From: Chitinophaga filiformis
GTDB lineage: Bacteria > Bacteroidota > Bacteroidia > Chitinophagales > Chitinophagaceae
Length of the DNA stretch: 64,000 bases
Direction: 5' to 3'
Assembly: GCF_021646545.1 (NCBI RefSeq)
Contig: NZ_JAKIRP010000003.1
Span: forward strand, 186,001-250,000
The translations under genes and the position numbers were made by a program. Below are positions 44,561 to 52,655 of the stretch, piece by piece. Below the pieces are notes generated by a model. It ran no database searches, was not told the DNA's origin, and worked only from the letters and a program-made list of their open reading frames with translations. Within the stretch, counting starts at the first letter, position 1, and the number at the start of each line of letters is the position of its first letter.

Positions 44561-45919
44561 ATGAGCACCTTCAGAAGTATCAATCCATATAATCAGGAAA
44601 CAATAGCTGAATATGCCTCTCATACGGAGGCTGACGTTGAACAGCGGCTCGCATGGGGGCACCAGGCTTACCGTCATTTATCGCATACCAGCCTGCAGGA
44701 GCGTTGCGACTGGATGCTGGCGCTGACAGGTTTGCTGAAGGCGAATGCAGATAAGCACGCAGCCATCATTACCCGTGAAATGGGGAAAACGCTCAGGGAA
44801 GCAAAAGCAGAAGTATTGAAGTGCGCTACATCCGCTGAATATTACGTTGAACATATCGCTGAAATACTGCAACCCAAACTCATCACCTCGGATGCACAGC
44901 AAAGTTATATATCGTATGAGCCGAAAGGTATTATTCTGGCTATCATGCCCTGGAATTTTCCTTACTGGCAGGTGTTCCGTTTCGCTATTCCGAACCTGCT
45001 GGCCGGCAATACCGCCCTGCTGAAACATGCCAGTAATGTAAGCGGCTGTGCGCTGGCCATGGAAGACCTGTTTCTGCAGGCAGGATTCCCGGAAGGAGCT
45101 TTTCAGGCATTACTGATCAATTCAAAGAATATTGAACCTGTAATAGCAGATCCCAGGGTGCAGGGAGTAACCCTCACAGGCAGCACAGGCGCGGGTATGA
45201 GTGTCGGCGCACTGGCGGGAAAATACATTAAGAAATCCGTCCTGGAACTGGGCGGAAGCGACCCATTCATTGTACTGAAGGATGCCAATCTGGACGAAGC
45301 CGCTAAGATTGCAGTGAAGGCCCGCATGCAGAACGCAGGACAGTCCTGCATTGCGGCTAAACGCTGGATCGTGGAGGAAGCCGTATTAGGCGACTTCACC
45401 GACAAGGTGAGCGGTATCCTGGGGCATATGCGTCAGGGTGATCCTTTCGATCAGGAGACAGATATGGGACCTATGGCGCGCCCTGACCTGGCAGCCGAGC
45501 TGGCACAGCAACTGAAAAAAACCGTTTCCCAGGGCGCCAGCCTGGCATTGGGTGGGCAGCACCAGGAGGCTAACTTCGTCCCTACCCTGCTCACCGGCGT
45601 ACAACCGGGCATGACAGCCTTTGAAGAAGAGACCTTCGGTCCACTGGCGGTGATCATCAAAGCGGCCAATGAAGACCATGCCATTCAACTGGCCAACCAG
45701 ACACCGTTTGGATTAGGCTCCTCCCTCTGGACCACCGATCTAGATAAAGCCCGGCGACTGGCCCGCCAGATAGAGAGCGGAAACGTGTTCATCAATGCCA
45801 TGGTGCGCTCAGACGCGCGTCTGCCCTTTGGAGGAGTGAAACAGTCCGGCTACGGCAGGGAACTGGCCCTTGAAGGCGCACATGAATTTTTGAATGTTAA
45901 AACGGTTTATATAGCTTAG
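44561..45919 (+). CDS. NAD(P)-dependent succinate-semialdehyde dehydrogenase-type enzyme
   Basis: A 452-residue aldehyde dehydrogenase. Catalytic residues are Cys in NAGQSCIAAKR and Glu in VLELGGSDPFIV; the cofactor segment MPWNFPYWQVFR and GSTGAGMSVG are visible. It resembles the GabD group of short succinate-semialdehyde dehydrogenases (about 455 residues). The ATG at 44561 is chosen; a TTG at 44552 lies within the preceding hairpin. No GABA aminotransferase gene is adjacent, so the physiological aldehyde is uncertain. Confidence 0.88.
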   Translation: MSTFRSINPYNQETIAEYASHTEADVEQRLAWGHQAYRHLSHTSLQERCDWMLALTGLLKANADKHAAIITREMGKTLREAKAEVLKCATSAEYYVEHIAEILQPKLITSDAQQSYISYEPKGIILAIMPWNFPYWQVFRFAIPNLLAGNTALLKHASNVSGCALAMEDLFLQAGFPEGAFQALLINSKNIEPVIADPRVQGVTLTGSTGAGMSVGALAGKYIKKSVLELGGSDPFIVLKDANLDEAAKIAVKARMQNAGQSCIAAKRWIVEEAVLGDFTDKVSGILGHMRQGDPFDQETDMGPMARPDLAAELAQQLKKTVSQGASLALGGQHQEANFVPTLLTGVQPGMTAFEEETFGPLAVIIKAANEDHAIQLANQTPFGLGSSLWTTDLDKARRLARQIESGNVFINAMVRSDARLPFGGVKQSGYGRELALEGAHEFLNVKTVYIA

Positions 45920-45967
45920 CAGCCTGAAAAGACAGGTACCAACACGTAAACTGGCAACAAAATCTTC

Positions 45968-46909
45968 ATGACGAGGAATAATTATGCTCCCTATATTACA
46001 ATCAGCAGGGAAGAATGGGCGAAAAGGAGTGACGATCCTATGTTACACCTACTGAATGACATCGACACGCTGCAGGGGCTGAACGAGCCACTGACGATGG
46101 ACGAGATCACCCAGATATATGTACCGCTTTCCCGCCTGCTGAATTTGTATGTGAGCAGTGCACAGCGGCTTCATGCTGCCACCAACAGCTTTCTTGGCAG
46201 TCAGTTCCTGAAAGTGCCTTTCATCATCGGCATTGCCGGTAGTGTGGCTGTAGGTAAAAGCACAACAGCCCGCGTGCTGCAACGTTTGTTGTCGGCCTGG
46301 CCTAACCACCCGAAAGTGGACCTGGTCACCACGGATGGGTTCCTTTATCCCAACCGGGTACTGGAACAACGGGGCATTATGAACCGTAAGGGTTTCCCCG
46401 AGAGCTACGATATCCGCCGGCTGATACAGTTCCTCGCCAATGTTAAATCTGCCAGGGAGAGGGTTTCTGCCCCGGTGTACAGTCACCTGGAATATGATAT
46501 CCTTCCGAATCAGTTACAATGGATAGAATCTCCTGATATTGTGATCGTTGAAGGTGTGAATGTATTGCAGGTAAGACCAAGACAGCAGCAGCGCGAGCCT
46601 ACTATCTTCGTTTCTGACTTCTTCGATTTCTCCATCTATGTGGATGCGGAGCTGGAAGACCTTCAGCAATGGTACATCGCCAGGTTCAAGTCCCTGCGAC
46701 AGACAGCCTTCCAGAATCCCGACTCCTACTTCCACCGGTATGCACATTTATCGGATGACGAGTCAGTAGAATTTGCTACCAACATCTGGAATGAGATCAA
46801 CAAGCCCAACCTGGAACTGAACATTATGCCCACCCGTTTCAGGGCCAGCCTGATACTGGAAAAGGGCAGCCATCACTTTGTACAGTCGCTGAAACTAAGA
46901 AGGATCTGA
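45968..46909 (+). CDS. coaA: Type I pantothenate kinase
   Basis: A 313-residue P-loop kinase for the first step of coenzyme A synthesis. [17 protein letters not shown] near 88-104 is the Walker A segment, [13 protein letters not shown] near 117-129 carries the catalytic Asp, RKGFPESYD near 140-148 and [10 protein letters not shown] near 194-203 are conserved. The N-terminal [11 protein letters not shown] is typical of CoaA. Many Bacteroidota use the unrelated type III enzyme CoaX, so this CoaA may reflect lineage choice or transfer. Confidence 0.94.
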   Translation: MTRNNYAPYITISREEWAKRSDDPMLHLLNDIDTLQGLNEPLTMDEITQIYVPLSRLLNLYVSSAQRLHAATNSFLGSQFLKVPFIIGIAGSVAVGKSTTARVLQRLLSAWPNHPKVDLVTTDGFLYPNRVLEQRGIMNRKGFPESYDIRRLIQFLANVKSARERVSAPVYSHLEYDILPNQLQWIESPDIVIVEGVNVLQVRPRQQQREPTIFVSDFFDFSIYVDAELEDLQQWYIARFKSLRQTAFQNPDSYFHRYAHLSDDESVEFATNIWNEINKPNLELNIMPTRFRASLILEKGSHHFVQSLKLRRI

Positions 46910-46926
46910 TCTAAAAATACCGAACG

Positions 46927-47499
46927 ATGCCAGATGTCAACCAGGTAAAACAGGCACTATTACAGCTTGACAAACATTCGGGGGATAACTGGCATTTATT
47001 TGAGCCGTTACTGCAGCCAGTGGAGTTCAGTAGCGGCTCTTTTCTTGCACATGCGGGCAGGGTATCTTCCGCCATCTATTTTATCTTGTCGGGCATTGTA
47101 CGGGTATTCACGGTACACCAGGACAAGGAAGTATCGCTCGATTTCGCATTTCCCGGGCAGTTTTCGACCGCCTACGCCTCTTTTATTACACAACAGCCAT
47201 CCATCGTCTCTTTGCAGGCTATAACGCCTGTAAATGGCTTTGCTTTCTATTATGCCGATCTGCAGGAACTGTACAAGAGAAGTCATGCAGCAGAACATAC
47301 CGGCCGCCTGCTGGCAGAATATCAGTATGTCCGCAAATACCACCGTGAACTGGCCTTTTTACAATACAGCGCCAAAGAGCGATATCTCCAGCTGCTGGCC
47401 GAACATCCACAGGTAGTGCAGCAGATACCCGTAAAATACATTGCCTCATACCTGGGCATAGAACCTGAGAGCCTAAGCCGTATCAGACGGGGACTTTAA
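46927..47499 (+). CDS. Crp/Fnr-family regulator
   Basis: A 190-residue regulator with a cyclic-nucleotide-binding-type beta barrel (about 15-120, FSSGSFLAHAGRVSSAIYFI near 34-53) and a short C-terminal helix-turn-helix (VKYIASYLGIEPESLSRIRR near 168-187). The ligand-binding Arg of cAMP-type Crp is not evident, as in most Bacteroidota members. Its stop overlaps by four bases the stop of the convergent DoxX-like gene. Confidence 0.88.
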   Translation: MPDVNQVKQALLQLDKHSGDNWHLFEPLLQPVEFSSGSFLAHAGRVSSAIYFILSGIVRVFTVHQDKEVSLDFAFPGQFSTAYASFITQQPSIVSLQAITPVNGFAFYYADLQELYKRSHAAEHTGRLLAEYQYVRKYHRELAFLQYSAKERYLQLLAEHPQVVQQIPVKYIASYLGIEPESLSRIRRGL

Positions 47500-47942
47500 C
47501 GCACACACCACCACACCCACGCAATATAAACAGGTTGAAAGGCCAGTCTGCTCCACGTATACCAGGCTTTTGCCGGTAGTCCGCCGGGGGCTGGTAATTG
47601 TTTTACTGCCACATAGATATTCGCCGGGAACATGAGCACCAGCAGTACGATCAATCCCCATGCAGCATAGATCCTCAGGCCCGGTATCAGCAATCCGATT
47701 CCCAATATTATTTCGAGTAGACCGCTGATCAATACCAGCTCCAGTGCATATGGCAGCCAGCCTTCGATCATGTACGTCAGTTTCCGCGGAGTGGCAAGGT
47801 GCATAAAACCTATCAGTATAAACATCACCGCGGCTGCCACCCGGGCATCATGTTGCCATTGCCGGAGCAAGGGAATGTTGAATAAATGACCTGCCAGTAG
47901 TAATAATAAGCCTATTGATAAAAGACCGGAAAGGAATGCCAT
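47496..47942 (-). CDS. DoxX-like membrane protein
   Basis: A 148-residue protein with four predicted membrane helices and a DoxX-like core: AVMFILIGFMHLATPRKL near 38-55 and LVLISGLLEIILGIGLLIPG near 69-88. The C-terminal part has a conserved LPAPGGLPAKAWYTWSRLAF segment near 117-136. Function unknown. The convergent Crp-like gene overlaps its stop, so transcripts in this region are antisense to each other. Confidence 0.82.
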   Translation of the reverse strand: MAFLSGLLSIGLLLLLAGHLFNIPLLRQWQHDARVAAAVMFILIGFMHLATPRKLTYMIEGWLPYALELVLISGLLEIILGIGLLIPGLRIYAAWGLIVLLVLMFPANIYVAVKQLPAPGGLPAKAWYTWSRLAFQPVYIAWVWWCVR

Positions 47943-48054
47943 AACCTTGAATTTGACACAAAGTTCCGGTAAAACTCCTCCCGCCGGACTAACATTTGTT
48001 AGCTTTTACCGCTTGCCAGGCAGTACTTATTAACATTTATTTATAGGTATCCTT

Positions 48055-48086
48055 TTTGCAGTAGAGTAATTATCCGATTACTTTTG
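48055..48086 (+). promoter_or_regulatory. Promoter of the yceI gene
   Basis: TTTG at 48055-48058 and TACTTTTG at 48079-48086 with 20 bases between them fit the Bacteroidota -33/-7 pattern. It excludes the TTG at 48084 as a start. Confidence 0.65.
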
Positions 48087-48104
48087 AACCACACAATCAC
48101 ACTA

Positions 48105-48650
48105 ATGAACACTACAATGAAAAAAGTATTTTATCCGTTTGCAGCTGCCATCATTCTGCTGGCTTCGGCGTTCACCTTTGTATCTTCCCAGAACTGGAAG
48201 ATCGCCGAGGGACATTCCATTAAGTTTTCCGGCTCCGGCGCCAACGGTATCTTCAGAGATCTGAAGGGACAGGTGCTATTCGACGAAAAGAACCTGGCCG
48301 CTTCCAAATTTGACGTGACTATCGACGTAACTTCCATCAATACCGGCAATGGCTTAAAGAATACACATGCTAAAGGCAGTAAATGGTTTGATGCTTCGAA
48401 ATATCCTACCATTCATTTCATCGCATCAAAAGTGAATAAAACTGCATCTGGTTATGAGGCGCAGGGTGAGCTGGAAATGCATGGTGTGAAGAAACCGTTC
48501 ACTGTTCCTTTCACTTTCACGAGAAATGGTAATGGTGGTACTTTCAACGGTAACTTTGATGTAAACCGTGTTGACTTTGGTATTGGCGAAGCTGGAGGCA
48601 GGGTTGACGACGTATTCAAATTGAATGTAACCGTTCCCGTTACTCAATAA
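48105..48650 (+). CDS. YceI-family periplasmic protein
   Basis: About 181 residues from ATG at 48105 (or 48117). A signal-anchor-like N-terminus (FYPFAAAIILLASAFTF) leads into the lipocalin-like YceI fold: WKIAEGHSIKFSGSG near 31-45, FDVTIDVTSINTGNGLKNTH near 69-88, YPTIHFIASKV near 101-111 and GGRVDDVFKLNVTVPVTQ at the end. YceI proteins bind isoprenoid lipids such as polyprenyl quinones in the periplasm. The next gene starts eight bases after its stop, so the two form an operon. Confidence 0.9.
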   Translation: MNTTMKKVFYPFAAAIILLASAFTFVSSQNWKIAEGHSIKFSGSGANGIFRDLKGQVLFDEKNLAASKFDVTIDVTSINTGNGLKNTHAKGSKWFDASKYPTIHFIASKVNKTASGYEAQGELEMHGVKKPFTVPFTFTRNGNGGTFNGNFDVNRVDFGIGEAGGRVDDVFKLNVTVPVTQ

Positions 48651-48658
48651 GCAATTAC

Positions 48659-49054
48659 ATGTTTAAAAAATATTTCTTCACCGGATTGGCAGCAGGCATA
48701 CTTTCAGGGCTTGCTGCCTTTTTTTATTACCGCATCTACGTTACTGCGCTGGAGGTTTCTTACGATAGCATCGTATCGTCAGCAGCTATCTTCAGTGCGT
48801 CACTGTTTGCGGGAATGTTGATTGCGTTGTTCGCTTTTGGCATGGATAAACTATTCAAAAAGGAAATGGAAACCTTAACGGGTATTTTACTTGCTGGTGG
48901 TACGCTTGTGAGCCTCATCATTCCTTTTATGATCAGTCTTCCGTTAGATGTGGATCGGCCTGAATTATTTCCGGGGCTGGTTGTACCGATGCAGTTATTT
49001 CCTGTACTGGGCTGGTTTGCGTTCAAGCCTTTCTTTGGCAACTTGCGCTCCTGA
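48659..49054 (+). CDS. Small membrane protein, four helices
   Basis: A 131-residue inner-membrane protein with helices around 8-25, 42-62, 75-93 and 108-122. No domain recognised. It follows yceI by eight bases and likely shares its transcript; a role in isoprenoid or envelope metabolism would be a guess. Confidence 0.7.
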   Translation: MFKKYFFTGLAAGILSGLAAFFYYRIYVTALEVSYDSIVSSAAIFSASLFAGMLIALFAFGMDKLFKKEMETLTGILLAGGTLVSLIIPFMISLPLDVDRPELFPGLVVPMQLFPVLGWFAFKPFFGNLRS

Positions 49055-49090
49055 GATACTCTTCCCGCATTGTTTTGTTATCGCATGATG

Positions 49091-49348
49091 ATAATTGGCT
49101 CCCCTAATCGGCAACCATTCTGGTTTCGTATAGTACCCGGTCATTGCCTGCTTCTGACGCATCATGTGTTAACGCAATAATTGGCTTAGTTGTCCGGCAT
49201 CCATTCCGGTTTCATATAGTACCCGGTCGGTGCCCGCTTCTGACGCATCATGTGTTAATGCGATAATTGACTTACTTGTCCGGCATCCATTCCGGTTTCA
49301 TATAGTATCCGGTCGGTGCCCGCTTGTAACGCTGTTAGAGATTTGTGA
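49091..49348. repeat. Three tandem 86-bp units
   Basis: Units begin at 49091, 49177 and 49263 with ATAATTGGCT or ATAATTGACT and share CATTCCGGTTTCATATAGTA with small changes. The second and third copies differ at about five positions over the first 73 bases; the end of the third diverges. No frame is conserved between units. Confidence 0.9.
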
Positions 49349-49427
49349 AAAAGATGAACATTGGTGCATTTATCAGCGGCACCGCTATGCAGGGAACCGG
49401 GCAAAGGCCCGGATACTATATGAAACC
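49294..49427. repeat. 19-bp inverted repeat linking the third unit to downstream DNA
   Basis: GGTTTCATATAGTATCCGG at 49294-49312 is the exact reverse complement of 49409-49427. A single-stranded transcript could fold back over the 96 bases between; the inner CCGGGCAAAGGCCCGG forms a small second hairpin. Confidence 0.8.
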
Positions 49428-49540
49428 TCCACTACTTCCTGGCCCCTTCATATACTTAAAGTTGCTGTTCTTTATGGTACTGTTCTATACATGACTCCCT
49501 TCTACATATCCAGCCTAAAAGAGCTTTATAATCGCATTAT

Positions 49541-49607
49541 TGTGTTAATGCAATACAATTAACTTACTTCCCGGCATCCTTCTATATTTAAACCTTTTGT
49601 GCCCGTT
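49541..49607. repeat. Degenerate fourth copy of the 86-bp unit
   Basis: TGTGTTAATGCAATACAATT, then CTTACTTCCCGGCATCCTTC and TGTGCCCGTTGATACC align in order with the tandem units but with many changes and a shortened middle. Confidence 0.6.
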
Positions 49608-49691
49608 GATACCATTCCTCACATAACACCCTCTTCCTCCTACACACTCAGCTTAAAAGAAATTATCAACATCGACTGACAAAAAGTAAGC

Positions 49692-49800
49692 GGATAAACG
49701 AACAGTAAACGAGGAGCATATGGAGATAGTGTCCTCTAATTGAACTGTAATTGAACCGTAATCGATTTGTAGTTGAACTGTAATCGAACTCCAATTGAAC
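49692..49800. repeat. 11-bp-period tandem array with GTAATTGAAC core
   Basis: Six clear units begin at 49735, 49746, 49757, 49768, 49779 and 49790 (for example TGTAATTGAAC, TGTAGTTGAAC, TGTAATCGAAC). Weaker units in the same register extend left to 49692. The core resembles ACGTAAGTTGA of the 8.5-kb palindrome. Confidence 0.85.
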
Positions 49801-49988
49801 ACATGAACTGCAGGTCGTTTTCAGAAAAGACAGCTGCCTTTATTTAAGTCGAAATCTCAAAAGCAGACAAAAGTTTTTGACAGAGATAGCTCACTTTAGA
49901 CAGATACAGTTTGCTTAATGGGAGACAAAAAGAAAGGCATGTTCAGATAGCGTCATTGCCATTAGTGGAGCCCTCAAAGTAGCGGAGG

Positions 49989-50133
49989 GTTTCAGGTGGA
50001 GATCACGGCCTCAGTTGTTTGAAGCCAGTAGACACGATTGATAGGGGTTAAATAGACAAACCAACGCCCACACGATTTCCAATGCTCAATAGCACGCAGC
50101 TTCAAAGAACTCAGCCGTGATCCCACCTGAAAC
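49989..50133. repeat. Imperfect 37/35-bp inverted repeat enclosing 73 bp
   Basis: GTTTCAGGTGGAGATCACGG... (49989-50025) is complementary to ...CCGTGATCCCACCTGAAAC (50099-50133) with about two mismatches and two gaps. It has the size and layout of a MITE-like element, but no transposase or target duplication is seen. Confidence 0.7.
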
Positions 50134-50260
50134 CGCAGCGTATCTCAACAGAACAACAATCACCGGCAACTCTGAAACCGCAGCGTAACCCAAACGACAA
50201 ATCACCAACAGCCAACGCAACCAAACAGCATTGCATTCTCTGAAACACGCAGCAATAAGA
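50127..50260. repeat. Three direct repeats CTGAAACCGCAGCGTA-like
   Basis: CTGAAACCGCAGCGTA occurs at 50127 and 50173, and a variant CTGAAACACGCAGCAATA at 50240. Spacing is irregular. They overlap the right arm of the inverted repeat at 49989-50133. Confidence 0.65.
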
Positions 50261-50274
50261 AAGGAACTAACACC

Positions 50275-50304
50275 AAAAAGCCCCCGCGTTATCCGCGAGG
50301 GCCC
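50275..50304 (-). terminator. Terminator of hcp
   Basis: On the minus strand GGGCCCTCGCGG and CGCGGGGGC form a GC-rich stem with one mismatch, then a T run. It lies 35 bases after the hcp stop. Confidence 0.85.
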
Positions 50305-50339
50305 TGGCATAATTTCGTTAAGCTAACAAATCATACCAC

Positions 50340-50726
50340 TCATACCCATTCGTTGATATGGGTGCCACTGCCCATGCTCAATTCCCGGGCAGAAATGGTG
50401 AATGCAACGGTCATCGGGCTCTTGTCATCAGAATCAAAAGACTCTTCAAACTTTACCAGATAGCCTTCTTTAAAATTGAGCTTTTTCAACTCGGCATCAG
50501 AATCTCTCTTGAAGAATGTAACGGTGCCATCTTTTCTTTCAAAGTTGTTCACCATCCATTCAAAGAGGTCTGTTTCACCAGTTGATTCAACAACGAGACG
50601 GATGCGACCACCACGGGTTATTGATGAGGGGCGGCCGGTAGCGTCTACTTCCTGTGTGAGATCGTAGCTGCAATGTTTTACTACCATTTTTTTGCCAGCT
50701 ACTTCAAAGACTGATTTGAAGGACAT
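50340..50726 (-). CDS. tssD: T6SS-iii tube protein TssD (Hcp)
   Basis: A 128-residue Hcp-like protein of the Bacteroidota subtype iii: MSFKSVFEVAGKKMVVKHCS at the start, DLTQEVDATGRPSSITRGGRI near 22-42, and KFEESFDSDDKSPMTVAFTISARELS near 92-117. Hcp rings stack into the inner tube pushed out by sheath contraction. It has its own TAAATTTG promoter and a strong terminator, so it is monocistronic and probably highly expressed. It lies at the left edge of the T6SS cluster. Confidence 0.9.
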   Translation of the reverse strand: MSFKSVFEVAGKKMVVKHCSYDLTQEVDATGRPSSITRGGRIRLVVESTGETDLFEWMVNNFERKDGTVTFFKRDSDAELKKLNFKEGYLVKFEESFDSDDKSPMTVAFTISARELSMGSGTHINEWV

Positions 50727-50801
50727 GATGGGTTAAATGTTTAAGGTTTGCAATAAAGAATTAACAAATGAAGCTAACTATTTATGTATTTATCTATGTT
50801 C

Positions 50802-50809
50802 CAAATTTA
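50802..50809 (-). promoter_or_regulatory. -7 box TAAATTTG for hcp
   Basis: On the minus strand TAAATTTG matches TAnnTTTG, with TTG about 16-20 bases upstream; it gives a leader of about 70 bases. Confidence 0.55.
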
Positions 50810-50841
50810 AATTAATCCTTTAATACAACCAAAAATTTAAC

Positions 50842-51354
50842 TCATCTTGATCTCATAATCTGCCTGTTATAATCAAGTTCATTCCTGGTCGTTTCCAACT
50901 CTCTGTTAAGGTCAGCAATCTTCTCTTTCAGTTCTGCAATAGTCTGTTGTGCATTCTGTAAACCTCTCATTTGTTGTTTACTCTGCTGAATGGACAATAA
51001 ATTCTGAATAATATTATTGTACAGACCGTAGTGCGTTACTGATTCTTTTGGGATGGTATTACGCATATTCACCAGGTCCTGGGCAATGACCTGGTCCATG
51101 TAATTGGCATTCTGGTTAGGCAGATTAATAGAATCAAGATTGTTCTTCACCTTCTCCATCCGCTGCAGAAACTCGCCCTGAAACGCCTGTTCCTGGCGGA
51201 AAGCGCTCAGTTGCTTACGCAGCGAAGCGTTCTCTCGTGAAGGTACCTGGAAGTTAAAGAATATGGCCAGTACAAAGAGCCCTACGGTAATAACGAAGAA
51301 AAGCAGGAACCATAAGAAGGCCGATGTTCTCTCCTGTTTGTTTAGTACACGCAT
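50842..51354 (-). CDS. tssO: T6SS-iii membrane protein TssO
   Basis: A 170-residue protein of the TssO type. One N-terminal membrane helix (FLWFLLFFVITVGLFVLAIF near 13-32) is followed by a long periplasmic coiled coil (about 40-170, Gln/Leu/Glu-rich heptads such as AELKEKIADLNRELETTRNE). TssO is part of the subtype iii membrane complex that replaces TssJLM. Its gene starts 21 bases after the tssK stop, in the same operon. Confidence 0.82.
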   Translation of the reverse strand: MRVLNKQERTSAFLWFLLFFVITVGLFVLAIFFNFQVPSRENASLRKQLSAFRQEQAFQGEFLQRMEKVKNNLDSINLPNQNANYMDQVIAQDLVNMRNTIPKESVTHYGLYNNIIQNLLSIQQSKQQMRGLQNAQQTIAELKEKIADLNRELETTRNELDYNRQIMRSR

Positions 51355-51375
51355 GTATTATATTGTTTGAATAAA

Positions 51376-52551
51376 TTAATCTGTGAAGAACCATCTTTTG
51401 GTTTTGTGCTTACGCAGGTATTCTGCATCTTCGGCCGACTCCTCTTTCACAAAAATGCCACTGTCTGTTTTACGTCCGATGTAATCCAGTCTGCTCAGGC
51501 TCTCAAACAGCTTGTTGACTGCACGTACAAAGGGGATCATAGGTTGCAGGCATTCCCTGACGTCTATATGTTTATAGCGGATGTTAGCGCAATTTACCAT
51601 GAGTGCTTCCAGCTCTCCCTGCCGCAGTTCACACCATTCTGAGAAATAGTTCAGCAACTCTTCCTTGCCTGTGCCTGCACGCAGGTCAACTGCATTTTTA
51701 ATAGTGCGTGCCAGGCCGGCTACCACCTCCAGCATCGCTGCGGGCGACTGATACATACCTAACCAGCGGAACTGCGAAATACGTGTGCCCAGATATTGTA
51801 CAAGCCTTTCTGTGATATACAGCACCACCTGTGCCAGATCATTGTTCTGATTTCTGCCATAGATTTTCTGCACGATCTGTACACCGTGCAGCTCCAGGTG
51901 GCCGAGGAACTGGTCCAGCTCCTGATGCAGGTCTGCCAATGCGGGATGAGCGGCTACAATGCTGGTAGGCGGTATATAATCGTCGTCCAGTTGAGGTCTT
52001 CCATCTGTAACGGAGATACGGCCAAGCACCATCTGATAGCTGCCCAGCTGTCCCTGTGGCAACTGCGATACCGGCTGCACGAACAACTGGTATTCCGGTG
52101 TTGCATAGGGAAGGCGGGGCGGATCTTCATGCAACAGCGGTTCTCCGCTCGGCTGACGCTCAAAGGGATTCACCTGGATCATGATATAGTAAGCCCCCTC
52201 AGTATGTTGCGGGTCCCAGCTGAAAGTTGCTTCCGGGAACGTCGTTGCATATTTCAATGAATGTACCGTATGCTCAGGGATCTCTATACGTGCGCCACCC
52301 GGCGTAACGGCACGGCACTCGGTCAGTTTGACACGCCACTGATGCTGATTGTCTGTTACAAACCAGCAACGGAGGGATTCCTTGTTTTCTGCTTTAGCCG
52401 GCAGCAGTCCATAGTTCTGCGGATGCAAACCGCTGGAAATAGCATCCCGGATCTGATCAAGCATCGCATTTTCTGTCTCTACGAAATGCTGCTTCTTTAT
52501 TTTCATTCCATCCACCCAGTTAACGGGAAAATGTTTGAGCGGCTCTGCCAT
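51376..52551 (-). CDS. tssK: T6SS baseplate subunit TssK
   Basis: A 391-residue TssK protein, the baseplate piece that docks on the membrane complex. The N-terminal FPVNWVDGMKIKKQHFVETE near 8-27 matches the TssK start W-x-(E/D)-G-M-x-(L/I)-x-x-Q-H-F. The middle (150-320) and C-terminal domains fit the family, including LVQYLGTRISQFRW near 252. It forms a unit with tssO and is preceded by tssN. Confidence 0.88.
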   Translation of the reverse strand: MAEPLKHFPVNWVDGMKIKKQHFVETENAMLDQIRDAISSGLHPQNYGLLPAKAENKESLRCWFVTDNQHQWRVKLTECRAVTPGGARIEIPEHTVHSLKYATTFPEATFSWDPQHTEGAYYIMIQVNPFERQPSGEPLLHEDPPRLPYATPEYQLFVQPVSQLPQGQLGSYQMVLGRISVTDGRPQLDDDYIPPTSIVAAHPALADLHQELDQFLGHLELHGVQIVQKIYGRNQNNDLAQVVLYITERLVQYLGTRISQFRWLGMYQSPAAMLEVVAGLARTIKNAVDLRAGTGKEELLNYFSEWCELRQGELEALMVNCANIRYKHIDVRECLQPMIPFVRAVNKLFESLSRLDYIGRKTDSGIFVKEESAEDAEYLRKHKTKRWFFTD

Positions 52552-52625
52552 GGGATGATTGTTTACGTAATAAGAAATGATTGTTTACATACATAATATA
52601 AGGGATCAATTGTGCAGGTCAACTT

Positions 52626-52655
52626 CTACTATTGATCATTCTACTATTGACCATT
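52626..52655. repeat. Two 15-bp tandem units after tssN
   Basis: CTACTATTGATCATT at 52626 and CTACTATTGACCATT at 52641 differ by one base, with a weaker third copy overlapping the tssN stop. They sit in the 103-bp gap between tssN and tssK. Confidence 0.6.

Larger units (their letters stand above)
49055..50339. other. 1.28-kb gene-free repeat block beside hcp
   Basis: No credible reading frame is found here. The block contains three 86-bp tandem units, a partial inverted copy, a degenerate fourth copy, an 11-bp array, a 37-bp inverted repeat, three direct repeats and the hcp terminator, each annotated separately. It separates a housekeeping operon from the T6SS cluster. Confidence 0.85.

Noticed and set aside
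49091..49348. CRISPR array or integron attC array
   Set aside because: Units are 86 bp in direct tandem with no spacers, no cas genes and no integrase; unit structure does not match either type.
50086..50310. 74-residue minus-strand frame in the repeat block
   Set aside because: It spans the hcp terminator and direct repeats and has no family-like sequence.
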